A stretch of 64,000 bases of DNA from contig NZ_SPQN01000002.1 in assembly GCF_004571065.1 (NCBI RefSeq), positions 1-64,000 on the forward strand, in the 5' to 3' direction. The DNA is from Geodermatophilus sp. DF01-2 (GTDB taxonomy: Bacteria; Actinomycetota; Actinomycetes; Mycobacteriales; Geodermatophilaceae). Each line of letters starts with the position of its first letter. Position 1 is the stretch's first letter. The position numbers were made by a program, and so were the translations under genes. The notes beneath the pieces were generated by a model, which did no database searches, was not told the origin of the DNA, and saw only the letters and a program-made list of their open reading frames with translations. Shown here piece after piece: positions 1 to 9,484 of the stretch.

Positions 1-818
1 GATCTCGGGCGGCCGGGCTCCGGGGGCGCGGCCTGCGGAGCCCGGTGGTGCGGGGACGGCGGGCCGGCCGGGCCGGGCGCGGGCGCCTGCGGGGCGGCCT
101 GGGGTGCGGCGTACTGCGGCCCGGCCGCCATCGCGGCGGGCGCGAGCAGCCCGGGCGTGCGCAGGACGTAGGGCGAGTACGGGAAGCCCTCGCCGTTGAG
201 CTGCTGGGTGGTCGGCGTCCGGCCGGCCAGGCCGAGTGCCTCCAGCGCGGCGCGCACGTCGGCCGTCGTCCAGAGGCGGGGGTTGTCGACGCCGGTGTAG
301 CGGGCCGAGCGCGCGATGCCGAGCAGCAGCGAGCGCGGCTCCAGCAGCGCGACCTGGTCGCCCTCCCCCAGGTCGCCGTCCACCGGCACCAGGCCGGTGA
401 GGTCGCCGACCAGCACGGTGAGGCGGGCGATCCGGCCGGGCTCCAGGCCGGATCGGCGCAGCCGCACCGCGGCGTCCATCCCGGCCCGCATCAGCCCGTC
501 GAGCGGCGTGGACCCGCCGCCGGCCAGCTGCAGCACGTCGCCCGGCCGGCCGGCCTCGGGGCCGACCGTCCAGGACCCCTCGGGCAGCGCGGTCACCACG
601 CCGCTCTGCCGGACCACCTCGGCCACCCGGACGACGGCGATCCCCTCGGGGACGAAGAGGACGGCGTCGGACAGCCGTCGGCCCATCGGCCCGTCGACGA
701 CCGGGAGGGAGGCGACGACCGCGCCCCGGACCGCCCCGCCGGTGTCCCAGCGGGCCAGTTCGGCGAAGAGCGCACGCTCCCCCGCCGTCTGCAGCGGCGT
801 GGGGGTGAGGGCCAGCAC
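1..818 (-). CDS. Hypothetical protein, C-terminus beyond left edge
   Basis: The gene reads off the left edge and about 272 residues are visible. The start is GTG at 818, chosen because GGAGGA lies four bases upstream; no other in-frame start nearby has a ribosome site. The first ~200 residues are a globular alpha/beta-like stretch beginning [20 protein letters not shown]. The visible C-terminal part becomes rich in Ala, Pro, Gln and Gly. There is a loose resemblance to NERD-type nuclease-related proteins ([10 protein letters not shown], then [15 protein letters not shown]), but I would not name a family. It lies downstream of the membrane protein at 951-2177 on the same strand. Confidence 0.6.
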   Translation of the reverse strand, partial: MLALTPTPLQTAGERALFAELARWDTGGAVRGAVVASLPVVDGPMGRRLSDAVLFVPEGIAVVRVAEVVRQSGVVTALPEGSWTVGPEAGRPGDVLQLAGGGSTPLDGLMRAGMDAAVRLRRSGLEPGRIARLTVLVGDLTGLVPVDGDLGEGDQVALLEPRSLLLGIARSARYTGVDNPRLWTTADVRAALEALGLAGRTPTTQQLNGEGFPYSPYVLRTPGLLAPAAMAAGPQYAAPQAAPQAPAPGPAGPPSPHHRAPQAAPPEPGRPR

Positions 819-950
819 GTCGTCCTCCGGGGCGGTGTCGCAGGGTGGCGGTGGGGCGGCGGTCGGGCCGCGGATGGCGCCGAATCCGGACGCCTCACCG
901 GGAGGGGCTCTCGACCGACGTTACGTCATGTGACGGGCCGGTCCCGCTCT

Positions 951-2177
951 TCAGCGGGTCGGCGCGCCGCCGGTCGCCGAGAGGGCGGGCACCTCCTCGT
1001 CGGCCTCACGGCCGGGCTCCACCGGCGCCGGCCAGGTGGCCGGCCACCGCCTGCGGGCGGCCGCGTCGACCGCCGCCCAGAGGAGCGTGAACGCCCCGGC
1101 GGTCGCCAGGACGACCTCCGCCCGCCAGTCCCACGGCGGCAGGAAACCGATGGCGTCCAGCCCCGCGCCTGCCGCGTAGGTCGCCCCGGCGACCAGCGGT
1201 GCGGCCAGCCAGCCGGGCAGCCGGCGCGTGACGGCCAGGTCGACCACGACGGCACCGGCCAGCAGCGCGAGCGGCAGCACCGACGGCGGGAAGTCCAGCG
1301 CCACCAGGCCCAGCCACATCGCCGCCCGGTAGGCCAGGTAGGTGCCGGCGATCGCGGTGGCGGCCCAGCGCAGGTCGGTGACCCGCCGGGCGACGACGAG
1401 GGAGAGCAGCCCGGCGCAGAGCAGCCAGGCCGGGTGCACCCAGGCGGGGACCGGGAGCATGAACATCGCCGGCGTCTGGCCCTGGGCGGCGGCGAAGTCC
1501 AGCAGCTGGGGCTCGGCCGTCGTCCGGCCGGCCTGGTAGGCCTGCAGGGAGAGGACGCCGTACTCCTGGTGCTGGTTGGGGAAGAGGACGTTCTCCACGG
1601 CGAAGAGCCACAGGCCCAGCGCGACGACGTCCCGAACCCGGCCCGGCGCGGCGTACAGCCACCAGCCGCGGACGACCCCGACCAGCAGAAGCGCCGTCCC
1701 GAGGTAGAGCAGCGCGTGGCTGGGGCTCCAGCTGGTGATGTCCAGGCCGTTGATGCGGTGGTTGACGATGTCGACGGGGACGGCGACGAGGAAGGTCGCG
1801 GTGCCGGCCTGCATCAGCCGCAGGGCGCGCCGGTCGACGCCGTAGCCGGTGTAGCCGTGGAAGAGCACCAGGGCGACGACGACCGCGGTGCCGGCGGTGT
1901 TGAGCAGGTGCGGCGGGGCCAGGTCGTCGCGCAGCCACCTGAAGTGCCAGGAGACGTCCCACGACGAGCCGAGCATCTTGAGCAGGAACGCGCCGAGCCA
2001 GGCCGCGTAGATCCACCGCAGCTCCCGCTGGGTGGTCGGCCGGCCCGGCTGCCCCGGCGTCACGTAGGCGGGCCACAGCCACCGGAGGGTGTCGAACGGG
2101 TGCCGGAGCGCGGCGGCAGCGGACCCCGGGGCCGGCGGAACCGCTCCGGCGGTCACGGCGGGGGCGGCGTAGGGCAC
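951..2177 (-). CDS. Polytopic membrane protein, unknown function
   Basis: 408 residues from a GTG start at 2177, preceded by CAGGAG at good spacing. After a ~50-residue Ala/Pro-rich cytoplasmic start come about nine or ten hydrophobic segments, for example around [15 protein letters not shown] and [19 protein letters not shown]. Polar loops contain the motifs [11 protein letters not shown] and NQHQEYG. A ~25-residue charged tail follows. I do not recognise a named family. It is transcribed divergently from the oligoribonuclease gene, with a 141-bp shared upstream region. No regulator binding site stands out there. Confidence 0.75.
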   Translation of the reverse strand: MPYAAPAVTAGAVPPAPGSAAAALRHPFDTLRWLWPAYVTPGQPGRPTTQRELRWIYAAWLGAFLLKMLGSSWDVSWHFRWLRDDLAPPHLLNTAGTAVVVALVLFHGYTGYGVDRRALRLMQAGTATFLVAVPVDIVNHRINGLDITSWSPSHALLYLGTALLLVGVVRGWWLYAAPGRVRDVVALGLWLFAVENVLFPNQHQEYGVLSLQAYQAGRTTAEPQLLDFAAAQGQTPAMFMLPVPAWVHPAWLLCAGLLSLVVARRVTDLRWAATAIAGTYLAYRAAMWLGLVALDFPPSVLPLALLAGAVVVDLAVTRRLPGWLAAPLVAGATYAAGAGLDAIGFLPPWDWRAEVVLATAGAFTLLWAAVDAAARRRWPATWPAPVEPGREADEEVPALSATGGAPTR

Positions 2178-2318
2178 GGTGGGACTCCTGGTCTCGGGGC
2201 CGTCCTGGCGGAGCCTAGCCCCGGGGCGACCCTCCTCCGGGCCTCCGAGTGGCCCCGGAGTGGCGGATGCGGTACGGGCGAGGGCAGCCGGGACGGGCGG
2301 GACGTAGGGTCGGCGCTC

Positions 2319-2996
2319 GTGGCGGACAGCGCAGGACACCTGGTCTGGATCGACTGCGAGATGACCGGGCTGGACCTGACCCGGGACAAGCTCGTCGAGG
2401 TCGCGGTGCTGGTCACCGACTCCGAGCTCAACGTCCTCGACCCCGGCCTGGACCTGGTCATCTCCGCCGACGACGCCGACCTCGACGGCATGGTCGACGT
2501 CGTCGCCGAGATGCACGCCAAGAGCGGGCTGACCGACGCCGTCCGCGCCTCGACGCTCACCGTCGCCGAGGCCGAGCAGCAGCTGCTCACCTACGTGAAG
2601 CGGTTCGTGCCCGAGCGGCGGACGGCGCCGCTGTGCGGGAACTCGATCGGTACCGACCGCGGCTTCCTCGCCCGGGACATGCCCGAGCTCGACGACCACC
2701 TGCACTACCGGATGATCGACGTCTCCTCGGTCAAGGAGCTGGCCCGCCGCTGGTTCCCCCGGGTGTACTTCGCCCAGCCGCAGAAGGGGCTGGCGCACCG
2801 CGCGCTGGCCGACATCATCGAGTCGGTGCGCGAGCTCGCCTACTACCGGCAGACGCTCTTCGTCGACGGCCCCGGCCCCTCGACGTCCCAGGCGCAGGCG
2901 GTCGCCTCCCGAGTCACCCGGTCGTTCGCGGACCTGTTCGCGGCCGAGGACGCCGGCTCCCCGGGCGAGGCCCCCCCGGCCGCGTCGGGCGCCTGA
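2319..2996 (+). CDS. orn: Oligoribonuclease
   Basis: 225 residues. This is a DEDDh-family 3'-5' exoribonuclease that degrades 2-5 nt RNA fragments and pGpG in the cytoplasm. All acidic motifs are visible: [10 protein letters not shown] near the N-terminus (Asp and Glu of motif I), [16 protein letters not shown] (motif II) and [19 protein letters not shown] (motif III His and Asp). The start is GTG at 2319, which gives the usual [14 protein letters not shown] opening. The reading frame stays open far upstream, but that part is antisense to the membrane-protein gene and is not family sequence. A ~25-residue Ala/Pro-rich tail is a small extension. tRNA-His follows 68 bp downstream. Confidence 0.95.
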   Translation: MADSAGHLVWIDCEMTGLDLTRDKLVEVAVLVTDSELNVLDPGLDLVISADDADLDGMVDVVAEMHAKSGLTDAVRASTLTVAEAEQQLLTYVKRFVPERRTAPLCGNSIGTDRGFLARDMPELDDHLHYRMIDVSSVKELARRWFPRVYFAQPQKGLAHRALADIIESVRELAYYRQTLFVDGPGPSTSQAQAVASRVTRSFADLFAAEDAGSPGEAPPAASGA

Positions 2997-3064
2997 GGGT
3001 CTCCGGTATCGTGGGCCCGTTCCCCGGACGACCCGCTCGCCGAAGCGGCCGTCCGGGAGACGTG

Positions 3065-3137
3065 GTGGGTGTAGCTCAGCTGGTAGAGCACCAGGTTGTG
3101 ATCCTGGGTGTCGCGGGTTCGAGCCCCGTCACTCACC
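3065..3137 (+). tRNA. tRNA-His (GTG)
   Basis: Full cloverleaf. The acceptor GTGGGTG pairs with CACTCAC (one G-U pair), and the D-arm, anticodon loop TTGTGAT with GTG, and T-arm GGTTCGAGCC are all present. Two identity marks specific to tRNA-His are visible: a G at position -1 (3064) and a C discriminator at 3137. CCA is not encoded. Confidence 0.96.
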
Positions 3138-3145
3138 CCGCGCGG

Positions 3146-3180
3146 AGAGGCCCTGGTCAGGCGACTGACCGGGGCCTCTT
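3146..3180 (+). terminator. Intrinsic terminator after tRNA-His
   Basis: A 15-bp stem (AGAGGCCCTGGTCAG against its complement, with one G-U) closes a GCGA tetraloop. It starts nine bases after the tRNA and is followed by a short T-rich run. Confidence 0.8.
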
Positions 3181-3257
3181 CCGTTTCCCGGCGCGAGCGC
3201 CGACGACGGCCTGGGCGTCACCGCGCCGCGCGGCCGGCACCTGACACGCTGCGGACC

Positions 3258-3593
3258 ATGACCGTCGCGCGCTCGATCCTGTTGTTCGTCCTGGCCGCGG
3301 TCGCCGAGATCGGCGGCGCCTGGCTCGTCTGGCAGGGCGTCCGCGAGCACCGGGGGTGGCTGTGGATCGGGTTGGGCGTGGTCGCGCTCGGCGCGTACGG
3401 GTTCGTCGCCACGTTGCAGCCCGACGCCAACTTCGGTCGGATCCTCGCCGCCTACGGCGGCGTCTTCGTCGCCGGCAGCCTCGCCTGGGGGATGGTCGTC
3501 GACGGCTTCCGACCCGACCGCTACGACGTGATCGGCGCGCTGACCTGCCTCGTCGGTGTCGCGGTGATCATGTATGCGCCGCGCCCGGCGTAG
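3258..3593 (+). CDS. UPF0060 (YnfA-type) small membrane protein
   Basis: 111 residues with four predicted membrane helices; it belongs to the UPF0060/YnfA group, related in fold to small multidrug transporters. Typical family features are [11 protein letters not shown] in helix 1, [19 protein letters not shown] in helix 3 and DRYDVIGA before the last helix. Length matches the family (~108-111). The start is ATG at 3258; there is no strong ribosome site and the messenger may have a short leader. Its physiological substrate is not established. It is followed on the other strand by the remnant of a cation-efflux gene. Confidence 0.88.
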   Translation: MTVARSILLFVLAAVAEIGGAWLVWQGVREHRGWLWIGLGVVALGAYGFVATLQPDANFGRILAAYGGVFVAGSLAWGMVVDGFRPDRYDVIGALTCLVGVAVIMYAPRPA

Positions 3594-3614
3594 CCCAGAC
3601 GCAGAACAGGCAGG

Positions 3615-3900
3615 TCAGTCGTCGTCGCCCTCGACGAGCTCTCCTTCCACGCCTCCCGCCGTTCGGGGACGGCGAAGGCCGCGATCACGAACCCCGCGAC
3701 AGGGTCCAGCCAGGCCTGCCCGGTGAGGGTGAACAAGCCGAGGCCGGCCAGGGGGCGCGCTCCGCGCACGCCCGGATGCTGAGGAGCACACAGACCCTGG
3801 TCTCAGCGGCGTCGGCGAGGACCAGCTGATCGCCGCCGAGGCCAGGCCGACGCGGCGCTCGGCGCGGGCCGGCGGAGGCATGACGACGATCGAGGCCTTC
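3615..3900 (-). pseudogene. Remnant of CDF-family cation efflux transporter
   Basis: Three minus-strand frames together spell the C-terminal third of a cation diffusion facilitator. The pieces are ASIVVMPPPARAERRVG, then LVLADAAETRVCVLLS, then LTGQAWLDPVAGFVIAAFAV followed by REAW and an acidic ending GELVEGDDD with a stop at 3615. The order and motifs match the intact CDF protein at 38506-39258 (SLVVMPVLSWAQRRTG, WADPVAGLLIAAVALREG). At least two frameshifts separate the pieces. Everything upstream of about 3900, the first three or four membrane helices, is gone. It cannot encode a working transporter. Confidence 0.75.
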
Positions 3901-4148
3901 CCCTGCCGAACAGTGACGAACGGCTCACCACCTGACCCTGACGTCAGGGACGAGTTCCCGGCAGACTGCCGTGGACACCGGCGACGCGATCACCGGCACC
4001 GATGACCCCGGTGGGCAGATGCCGACCGGCATCGCTGCTCCCGGCCGGCGCGTCGCCCCGCGGGTGCACCGATGCACTCCACCGATCCGGCACCGCACCC
4101 GGTGCTGCCCGCTCGCGCCGGTGACGGCGCACAGACCGAGACGGATCC

Positions 4149-5639
4149 ATGTCCTCAGTCCTGCCTGCCCCGCCCGAGCCGCGGCTGCGCCGCCCCGCCT
4201 GGCTCTCCCCGAAGGTCGTCCGCACCGAGGTCCTGGCCGGCCTCGTCGTGGCGCTGGCGCTCATCCCCGAGGCGATCAGCTTCTCCATCCTGGCCGGGGT
4301 CGACCCGCGGGTCGGGCTGTTTGCCTCGTTCACGATGGCCGTCGTCATCGCCTTCACCGGCGGTCGCCCGGCGATGATCAGTGCCGCGACGGGCGCGATC
4401 GCGCTCGTCGTCGCACCGCTCGCCCGCGACCACGGCCTGGAGTACCTGCTCGCCGCGGTCATCCTCGGCGGGGTGTTCCAGGTGCTGCTGGCCGCGGCCG
4501 GTGTCGCCCGGCTGATGCGGTTCATCCCGCTCAGCGTGATGGTCGGCTTCGTCAACGCGCTGGCCATCCTGATCTTCATGGCCCAGGTGCCGCACCTGGT
4601 CGACGTGCCGTGGCTCGTCTACCCGCTGGTCGCCGCCGGCCTGGCGATGATCTTCCTGATCCCCCGGCTGACCACCGTCGTCCCGGCTCCGCTGATCTCG
4701 ATCGTCGTCCTCACCGGGCTCACCGTGGCCGCCGGGCTCACGATCCCGGACGTGGGCGACCAGGGCGAACCGCCCGACAGCCTGCCCTTCTTCGCGCTGC
4801 CCGACGTCCCGCTGACCTACGCGACCCTGGCGATCATCACACCCTACGCCCTCGGCGTCGCCTTCGTGGGGCTGATGGAGTCGCTGATGACCGCCAAGCT
4901 GGTCGACGAGCTCACCGACACCGGGTCGGACAAGACCCGCGAGTCCTGGGGCCAGGGCGTGGCCAACATCGTCACCGGCTTCTTCGGTGGCATGGGCGGC
5001 TGCGCCATGATCGGCCAGACGATGATCAACGTGAGGTCCGGGGCCCGCACCCGGCTGTCCACGTTCCTGTCCGGCGTCTTCCTGCTGCTCCTGGTCGTCG
5101 TCCTGGGCGATGTCGTCGCGATCATCCCGATGGCCGCCCTCGTCGCGGTGATGGTCTTCGTCTCGATCGCCACCTTTGACTGGCACAGCCTGCGGACCAT
5201 CCACCGGATGCCCCGGAGCGAGACCGCGGTGATGCTCTCCACCGTCGCGCTCACCCTGTTCACCCACAACCTGGCCATCGGTGTCGGCGTCGGCGTCCTG
5301 GTCGCCTGCGTGCTCTTCGCCCGCCGGGTGGCCCACCTGGTGGAGGTCACCAGCGTCCTGGACCCGGAGGGCGGTACCCGCGTCTACTCGGTGCACGGCG
5401 CGATGTTCTTCGCCTCCAGCAACGACCTCATCTCCCAGTTCGGCTACAACGACGACCCGCGGAACGTGGTCATCGACCTGTCCGACGCCCACGTCTGGGA
5501 CGCCTCCACCGTCGCCGTCCTCGACGCGGTCACCCACAAGTACGGGACCCGGGGCAAGAAGGTGGAGATCGTCGGCCTGACCGGGCACTCGGCCGACCGG
5601 TACGAGCGGCACACCGGCCAGCTCGCCGGGGCCCACTGA
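4149..5639 (+). CDS. SulP-family anion transporter with STAS domain
   Basis: 496 residues. An inner-membrane SLC26/SulP permease for sulfate, bicarbonate or another anion; the substrate cannot be read from the sequence. Residues ~25-400 hold about ten to twelve membrane helices with the family hallmarks VVALALIPEAISFSILAGVDP and GGMGGCAMIGQTMINVRSGA. Residues ~405-490 form a STAS domain (VVIDLSDAHVWDASTVAVLD). It is slightly shorter than typical SulP proteins (~550). The stop codon overlaps the open frame leading into a MerR-type regulator, so the two genes are probably co-transcribed. Confidence 0.93.
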   Translation: MSSVLPAPPEPRLRRPAWLSPKVVRTEVLAGLVVALALIPEAISFSILAGVDPRVGLFASFTMAVVIAFTGGRPAMISAATGAIALVVAPLARDHGLEYLLAAVILGGVFQVLLAAAGVARLMRFIPLSVMVGFVNALAILIFMAQVPHLVDVPWLVYPLVAAGLAMIFLIPRLTTVVPAPLISIVVLTGLTVAAGLTIPDVGDQGEPPDSLPFFALPDVPLTYATLAIITPYALGVAFVGLMESLMTAKLVDELTDTGSDKTRESWGQGVANIVTGFFGGMGGCAMIGQTMINVRSGARTRLSTFLSGVFLLLLVVVLGDVVAIIPMAALVAVMVFVSIATFDWHSLRTIHRMPRSETAVMLSTVALTLFTHNLAIGVGVGVLVACVLFARRVAHLVEVTSVLDPEGGTRVYSVHGAMFFASSNDLISQFGYNDDPRNVVIDLSDAHVWDASTVAVLDAVTHKYGTRGKKVEIVGLTGHSADRYERHTGQLAGAH

Positions 5640-5686
5640 TGCGCGGCACGCCGGCGGCCGGGCACCAGGTTGCGTATGAAGGACGG

Positions 5687-6085
5687 ATGACCGGGACGCC
5701 GCGCAGCGAGCTGGTGCAGATCGGCCAGGTCGCCGAGCGCACCGGGCTGAGCCTGCGCACCATCCGCTGGTACGAGGAGGAGGGCCTCGTCGTCCCCACA
5801 GCGCGCACCGAGGGCGGCTTCCGGCTCTACAGCGAGGACGACGTCGCCCGCCTCGAGGTCATCAAGCGGATGAAGCCGCTGGGCTTCGCCCTGGAGGAGA
5901 TGCGCGAGCTGCTCACCCTCCTGGCCGACCTCGACGCCGGCACGGGCGGACGGGCGCAGCTGCTCGACCGGCTGCGGATGTTCCACGAGGCCGCCACGGC
6001 CCGCGTCACCGCGCTGCGCGAGCAGCTCGCCGTGGCCGAGGGCTTCGCCGACACCCTCGCCGGCCACCTCGACGCCCGGCGCTGA
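5687..6085 (+). CDS. MerR-family transcriptional regulator
   Basis: 132 residues. The winged-helix DNA-binding domain is at the N-terminus (QIGQVAERTGLSLRTIRWYE, then GGFRLYSEDDV). A helix resembling the dimerisation helix follows to the end (RLRMFHEAATARVTALREQL). There are no Cys residues for metal or redox sensing. I chose ATG 5687, with AAGGA just upstream, because it places the domain at the usual distance. An upstream in-frame ATG at 5639 overlaps the SulP stop (TGATG) but adds 16 residues unlike the family. It probably regulates its own operon with the SulP gene. Confidence 0.85.
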   Translation: MTGTPRSELVQIGQVAERTGLSLRTIRWYEEEGLVVPTARTEGGFRLYSEDDVARLEVIKRMKPLGFALEEMRELLTLLADLDAGTGGRAQLLDRLRMFHEAATARVTALREQLAVAEGFADTLAGHLDARR

Positions 6086-6113
6086 CGGCGTCCCGCCGGG
6101 CACGGCGACACGG

Positions 6114-6863
6114 TCACCTCCGCGTCCTGGCCTCCGGGGCGGCCGCCGACGTCCTGGTGCGCTGGTCGTCGTCGGCGGCGCTGTCGTCCCTCGACACCTC
6201 CCGTGCCACGTTCGGCGCCGGCGTCCGAGGGGGTGCCGTCGGAAGGGCCCCGGGGTCGGCCCGGCCCCACTCGGCCTCCACGTCGGCGAGCAGCGCCTCG
6301 AGGTAGGCGCGCAGCTGCGTCCGGCAGGCCTGCCCGAAGGCCCGCAGGTAGGCCACCTGTTCCTCGAGCTCCTCGGCGGTCCGCTCCCCGGCACCGGAAG
6401 CGTCCGCCGCGGGAGGACGCCCGCCGGAGGTCAGCCGCGCTGCCGCCTCCTGAGCCGCGGAGATGATGGCGCCGGCGTTCTCCCGCGCCTGGCGCAGCTG
6501 CTCCTCGTACTGCGCGCGCGCGTCGGCGGTCATCTGCCGGCTGAAGTCCTCGGCCTCGGCGACGTAGCTGTCCGCGGTCTGCTGCGCGGTCGCGAGGATG
6601 CGCACGGCCTGGTCGCTCGGCGGCTCCGGGGCGGCGGCCGCACCGGCCACCTGCTCCTGCAGCGCGCGCACCTCGTCGCGCAGCTCGGCCTTCTCCGCGT
6701 GCAGCCGGGCCAGCTCGTCGGCCAGCCGATCGAGGAAGCGGTCCGCCTCGACGTCGCTGTACCCGGGTCGCAGCATGGTGGCCCGGGGTAGGGACACGTT
6801 GCGGACGTCGGCGGGGCTCAGACGCCGCTCGGCGTGCCCCCGCCCGTGCTGGTCGACGGTCAC
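6114..6863 (-). CDS. DivIVA-domain coiled-coil protein
   Basis: 249 residues from GTG 6863. Residues ~25-60 carry the DivIVA/Wag31-type opening (SLPRATMLRPGYSDVEADRF), followed by a long heptad-rich segment (ELARLHAEKAELRDEVRALQ) with a second coiled coil around ARAQYEEQLRQARENAGAII. The C-terminal ~60 residues are charged and probably disordered. Such proteins act at cell poles or septa in actinobacteria. The start codon overlaps the stop of the upstream globin-reductase gene (GTGA), so translation is coupled. The link between nitric-oxide detoxification and a polar scaffold is unusual. Confidence 0.82.
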   Translation of the reverse strand: MTVDQHGRGHAERRLSPADVRNVSLPRATMLRPGYSDVEADRFLDRLADELARLHAEKAELRDEVRALQEQVAGAAAAPEPPSDQAVRILATAQQTADSYVAEAEDFSRQMTADARAQYEEQLRQARENAGAIISAAQEAAARLTSGGRPPAADASGAGERTAEELEEQVAYLRAFGQACRTQLRAYLEALLADVEAEWGRADPGALPTAPPRTPAPNVAREVSRDDSAADDDQRTRTSAAAPEARTRR

Positions 6864-7999
6864 TCGGTCACCTCTCCGTCCAGGCTGGGGCTCAGCCGGC
6901 TGGGTGCGAACACCTCGCTGCGGATGCGCTCGGGGCGGACACCGGCCTGCACCAGCCGCGCGGTGGTGTCCTCGACCATCGGGGCCGGCCCGGCGACGTA
7001 GACGTCGCGGCTGTTCCACGGACCGTGCCGCACGACGACCTCGCCGACGTCGCCGTGCTCCAGCGTCGACAGGTCGTCGTGGGAGACGGCGAAGGTCACC
7101 GTCAGCCAGCCGTGCTCTTCGTCCAGCCGCTCGAGGTCGGCCCGGTCGTAGATCCGCTCCTCGGTGCGCGAGCCGACGAACAGGTCGACCCGCCGGGGCG
7201 GACCGTGGCGCGCGACCTGGTCGACGACGGCCTTGAGCGGCGCGAGACCGGTGCCGCCGGCGACCAGCAGCAGGTCGCGGTCGGACTCGGCGTCGAAGGA
7301 GATGTGCCCGATCGGCGGCCCGAGGCGGAGGACGTCACCGGAGCCGACCCGGCGGACGAGGGCGGTGCTCACGGGGCCCCCGTCGTAGGCCCGGACGTGC
7401 AACTCGATCAGCCCGTCCTGGCGGGGGGCGCTGGCCGGCGAGTAGTAGCGCCACAGCTTGGGCCGGACGTCGGTCTCCAGGGACACCGACTGTCCGGCCC
7501 GGAAGGGGAACTCCGGCTCGGGCCGCAGCCACAGAACTGCGGTGTCCACGGTGCGACGTTCGTGGGTGACGACCTCGGCGTCCCACCACGGGGGCTGGTC
7601 GGCGGCCTCGGCGGCGGCCTCGATCATGACCTTCGCGACCAGCCCGTAGGCGTCGGACCAGTCCCGCTCGAGCTCGGGGCTCCACTCGTCGTCGAAGTGG
7701 CGCAGGGTCGCCAGCAGGCTCGCGCCGGCCGCCGGGTAGTGCTCGGGGACGACGCCGAACTTGCGGTGGTCGCGGCCGAGCGCCTGGAGCACCGGCACGA
7801 CCCGGTCGAGGTCGTCGACGTGCGCCACGACGTCGCCCAGGGCGTGGAAGAACCGGTCACGCTGGTGGGCCATCGAGACGGGGAACATCGTGCGCGTCTC
7901 CGGGTGGCTCAGGAACAGGTGCGCGTAGAAGTAGAGGGGAGCCTCGTCCCCCGTGGCGGCCGCCTTGGCGAAGCTCGCCCGCATCGCCGGGATGTCCAC
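6860..7999 (-). CDS. Globin-FAD/NAD reductase (flavohaemoprotein-like)
   Basis: 379 residues. An N-terminal single-domain globin (about 1-130, proximal-His segment RKFGVVPEHYPAAG) is fused to a ferredoxin-reductase-type module. The FAD site is WRYYSPAS and the NAD site is AGGTGLAPLKAVV, with a C-terminal YVAGPAPMVEDT. The start is GTG 7999 with GGAGG five bases upstream. The globin part lacks the MLS opening of true Hmp and the whole is ~30 residues shorter, so it may be a divergent paralogue working in O2/NO chemistry. It lies 46 bp downstream of hmp and is coupled to the DivIVA-like gene. Confidence 0.88.
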   Translation of the reverse strand: MDIPAMRASFAKAAATGDEAPLYFYAHLFLSHPETRTMFPVSMAHQRDRFFHALGDVVAHVDDLDRVVPVLQALGRDHRKFGVVPEHYPAAGASLLATLRHFDDEWSPELERDWSDAYGLVAKVMIEAAAEAADQPPWWDAEVVTHERRTVDTAVLWLRPEPEFPFRAGQSVSLETDVRPKLWRYYSPASAPRQDGLIELHVRAYDGGPVSTALVRRVGSGDVLRLGPPIGHISFDAESDRDLLLVAGGTGLAPLKAVVDQVARHGPPRRVDLFVGSRTEERIYDRADLERLDEEHGWLTVTFAVSHDDLSTLEHGDVGEVVVRHGPWNSRDVYVAGPAPMVEDTTARLVQAGVRPERIRSEVFAPSRLSPSLDGEVTE

Positions 8000-8045
8000 C
8001 AGCACCTCCGTCCCCGCGCCGTCCGACGTCCTCCTGTCTCGGTGG

Positions 8046-9284
8046 TCAGACGTCCGCGCCGCTCCCGGGTGCGGGCTCGGTGCGGAAGTCGGCCTGCCAC
8101 AGGTCGGGCCCGAACACCTCGTACTGGATGTCCTGGGGCCGGATGCCGCGCCCGACGAGGGCGCTACGCACCGCCTGCATGAACGGTAACGGACCGCACA
8201 GGTAGTAGGCCGCCCCGTCGGGGAGGTCGACCGCGCCGACGTCCATCGTTCCGGCGTGCACGCCGTCGACCGGCAGCGCGCTGTCGGCGCCGGACTCGTA
8301 CCAGACGTGCGCCCTCGCGTTCGGCAGCGCGCGGACGTCGTCGAGCACCTGCCCGCGCAGGGCGAAGGACGCCTCGTCGCTGTCGGCGTGCAGCAGCGTG
8401 ATCGGCAGCCCGGATCCGGCGTGCCGCAGGTGGGACAGCATGCCCGCCATCGGGGTGATTCCGATGCCCGCGCTGGCGAAGACCGCCGGCCGGGAGTCGT
8501 CGAGCACCACGTCACCGAAGGGCAGCGACAGGGTCAGGACGTCGCCGACCTGCACGGTGTCGCAGAGGTGGTTGGAGACCTCGCCGTCGGGCTCGTCCCC
8601 GCCGCGGACCCGCTTGACGCAGAACTGCCGGTGCTCGCCGTCGTCGGCGCGGGTCAGGCTGTACTGCCGCGGCTGGTGGACGCCGTCGGGCAGGCGGACC
8701 TTGACCGACACGTACTGGCCCGGCAGGGAGGTCTTGACCAGCCGGTCGTCGACCCGCCGGACCCGGAAGGTCACCACGTCGTCGGTCTCGGCGACCTTCT
8801 CCTCGACCTGCCAGTCCCGCCAGACGGTCTCCGGACGGACTCCGCGAGCGCTGTACAGGCCCCGCTCCTGGTGGATGAGGGCATAGGCCATCAGCCAGTA
8901 GACCTCGTCCCAGGCGGCGGCGACCTCGGGCGTGACCGCGTCGCCGAGCACGTCGGCGATCGCCCAGAACAGGTGCTCGTGCACGACCCGGTACTGGTCG
9001 GGGTGCAGCCCGAGCGAGGCGTGCTTGTGCGCGATCCGGTTCAGCAGTTGCTCCGGCAGCTGCTCCGGCGTCTTCACCAGGGCGCTGGCGAACGCGGCCA
9101 CCGACCCGGCCAGGGCCATCTGCTGGGTGCCCTCGGCCTGGTTACCCCGATTGAACAGCCCGTCCAGCAGCTCCGGCTGGGCCCCGAACATGTGCTCGTA
9201 GAACCGCCGGGCGATCTCGCCGATGTTCTCGGCCACCGGCGGCAGTGTCGCCTCCACCACCGGGCGCGCTCGATCGGACAGCAC
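8046..9284 (-). CDS. hmp: Flavohaemoprotein, nitric oxide dioxygenase
   Basis: 412 residues, the usual Hmp length. It oxidises NO to nitrate with O2 and NAD(P)H in the cytoplasm. The globin domain opens MLSDRARPVVEATLPPVAEN and has the proximal-His region HKHASLGLHPDQYRVVHEHL. The FAD site is PRQYSL, the NAD(P)H site is SAGIGITPMAGML and the C-terminal motif is YEVFGPDLW. The start is GTG 9284 after GGGGGAG. It heads a three-gene minus-strand operon with a second globin-reductase and a DivIVA-like protein. I see no clear NsrR-type palindrome in the 200 bp upstream. Confidence 0.95.
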   Translation of the reverse strand: MLSDRARPVVEATLPPVAENIGEIARRFYEHMFGAQPELLDGLFNRGNQAEGTQQMALAGSVAAFASALVKTPEQLPEQLLNRIAHKHASLGLHPDQYRVVHEHLFWAIADVLGDAVTPEVAAAWDEVYWLMAYALIHQERGLYSARGVRPETVWRDWQVEEKVAETDDVVTFRVRRVDDRLVKTSLPGQYVSVKVRLPDGVHQPRQYSLTRADDGEHRQFCVKRVRGGDEPDGEVSNHLCDTVQVGDVLTLSLPFGDVVLDDSRPAVFASAGIGITPMAGMLSHLRHAGSGLPITLLHADSDEASFALRGQVLDDVRALPNARAHVWYESGADSALPVDGVHAGTMDVGAVDLPDGAAYYLCGPLPFMQAVRSALVGRGIRPQDIQYEVFGPDLWQADFRTEPAPGSGADV

Positions 9285-9484
9285 GTGGAACTCCCCCTGT
9301 GTCGTCTCGTCGGGAACGGCCCGTTGCCCGGCCGCCCGCCGTCCATCCTGCGCCCGACCCCGCAGCCGCGCCCGACGAGATCGGCGAAGGTCCCGTGGGA
9401 CGGGCGCGACGGATGTGGCGGATGCACCGGACACGCTCGCCGGGGTGCTGGCCCGCCGCGGGCGCCGCTGGTGACCCTGGGGCC

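Noticed and set aside
45-2318. Very long plus-strand open frame leading into oligoribonuclease
   Set aside because: It is antisense to two minus-strand genes and rich in Arg/Gly/Pro; only the part from GTG 2319 is family sequence.
4155-5636. 493-codon minus-strand open frame
   Set aside because: It mirrors the SulP gene exactly and is Asp/Gly/His/Gln-rich, typical of antisense frames.
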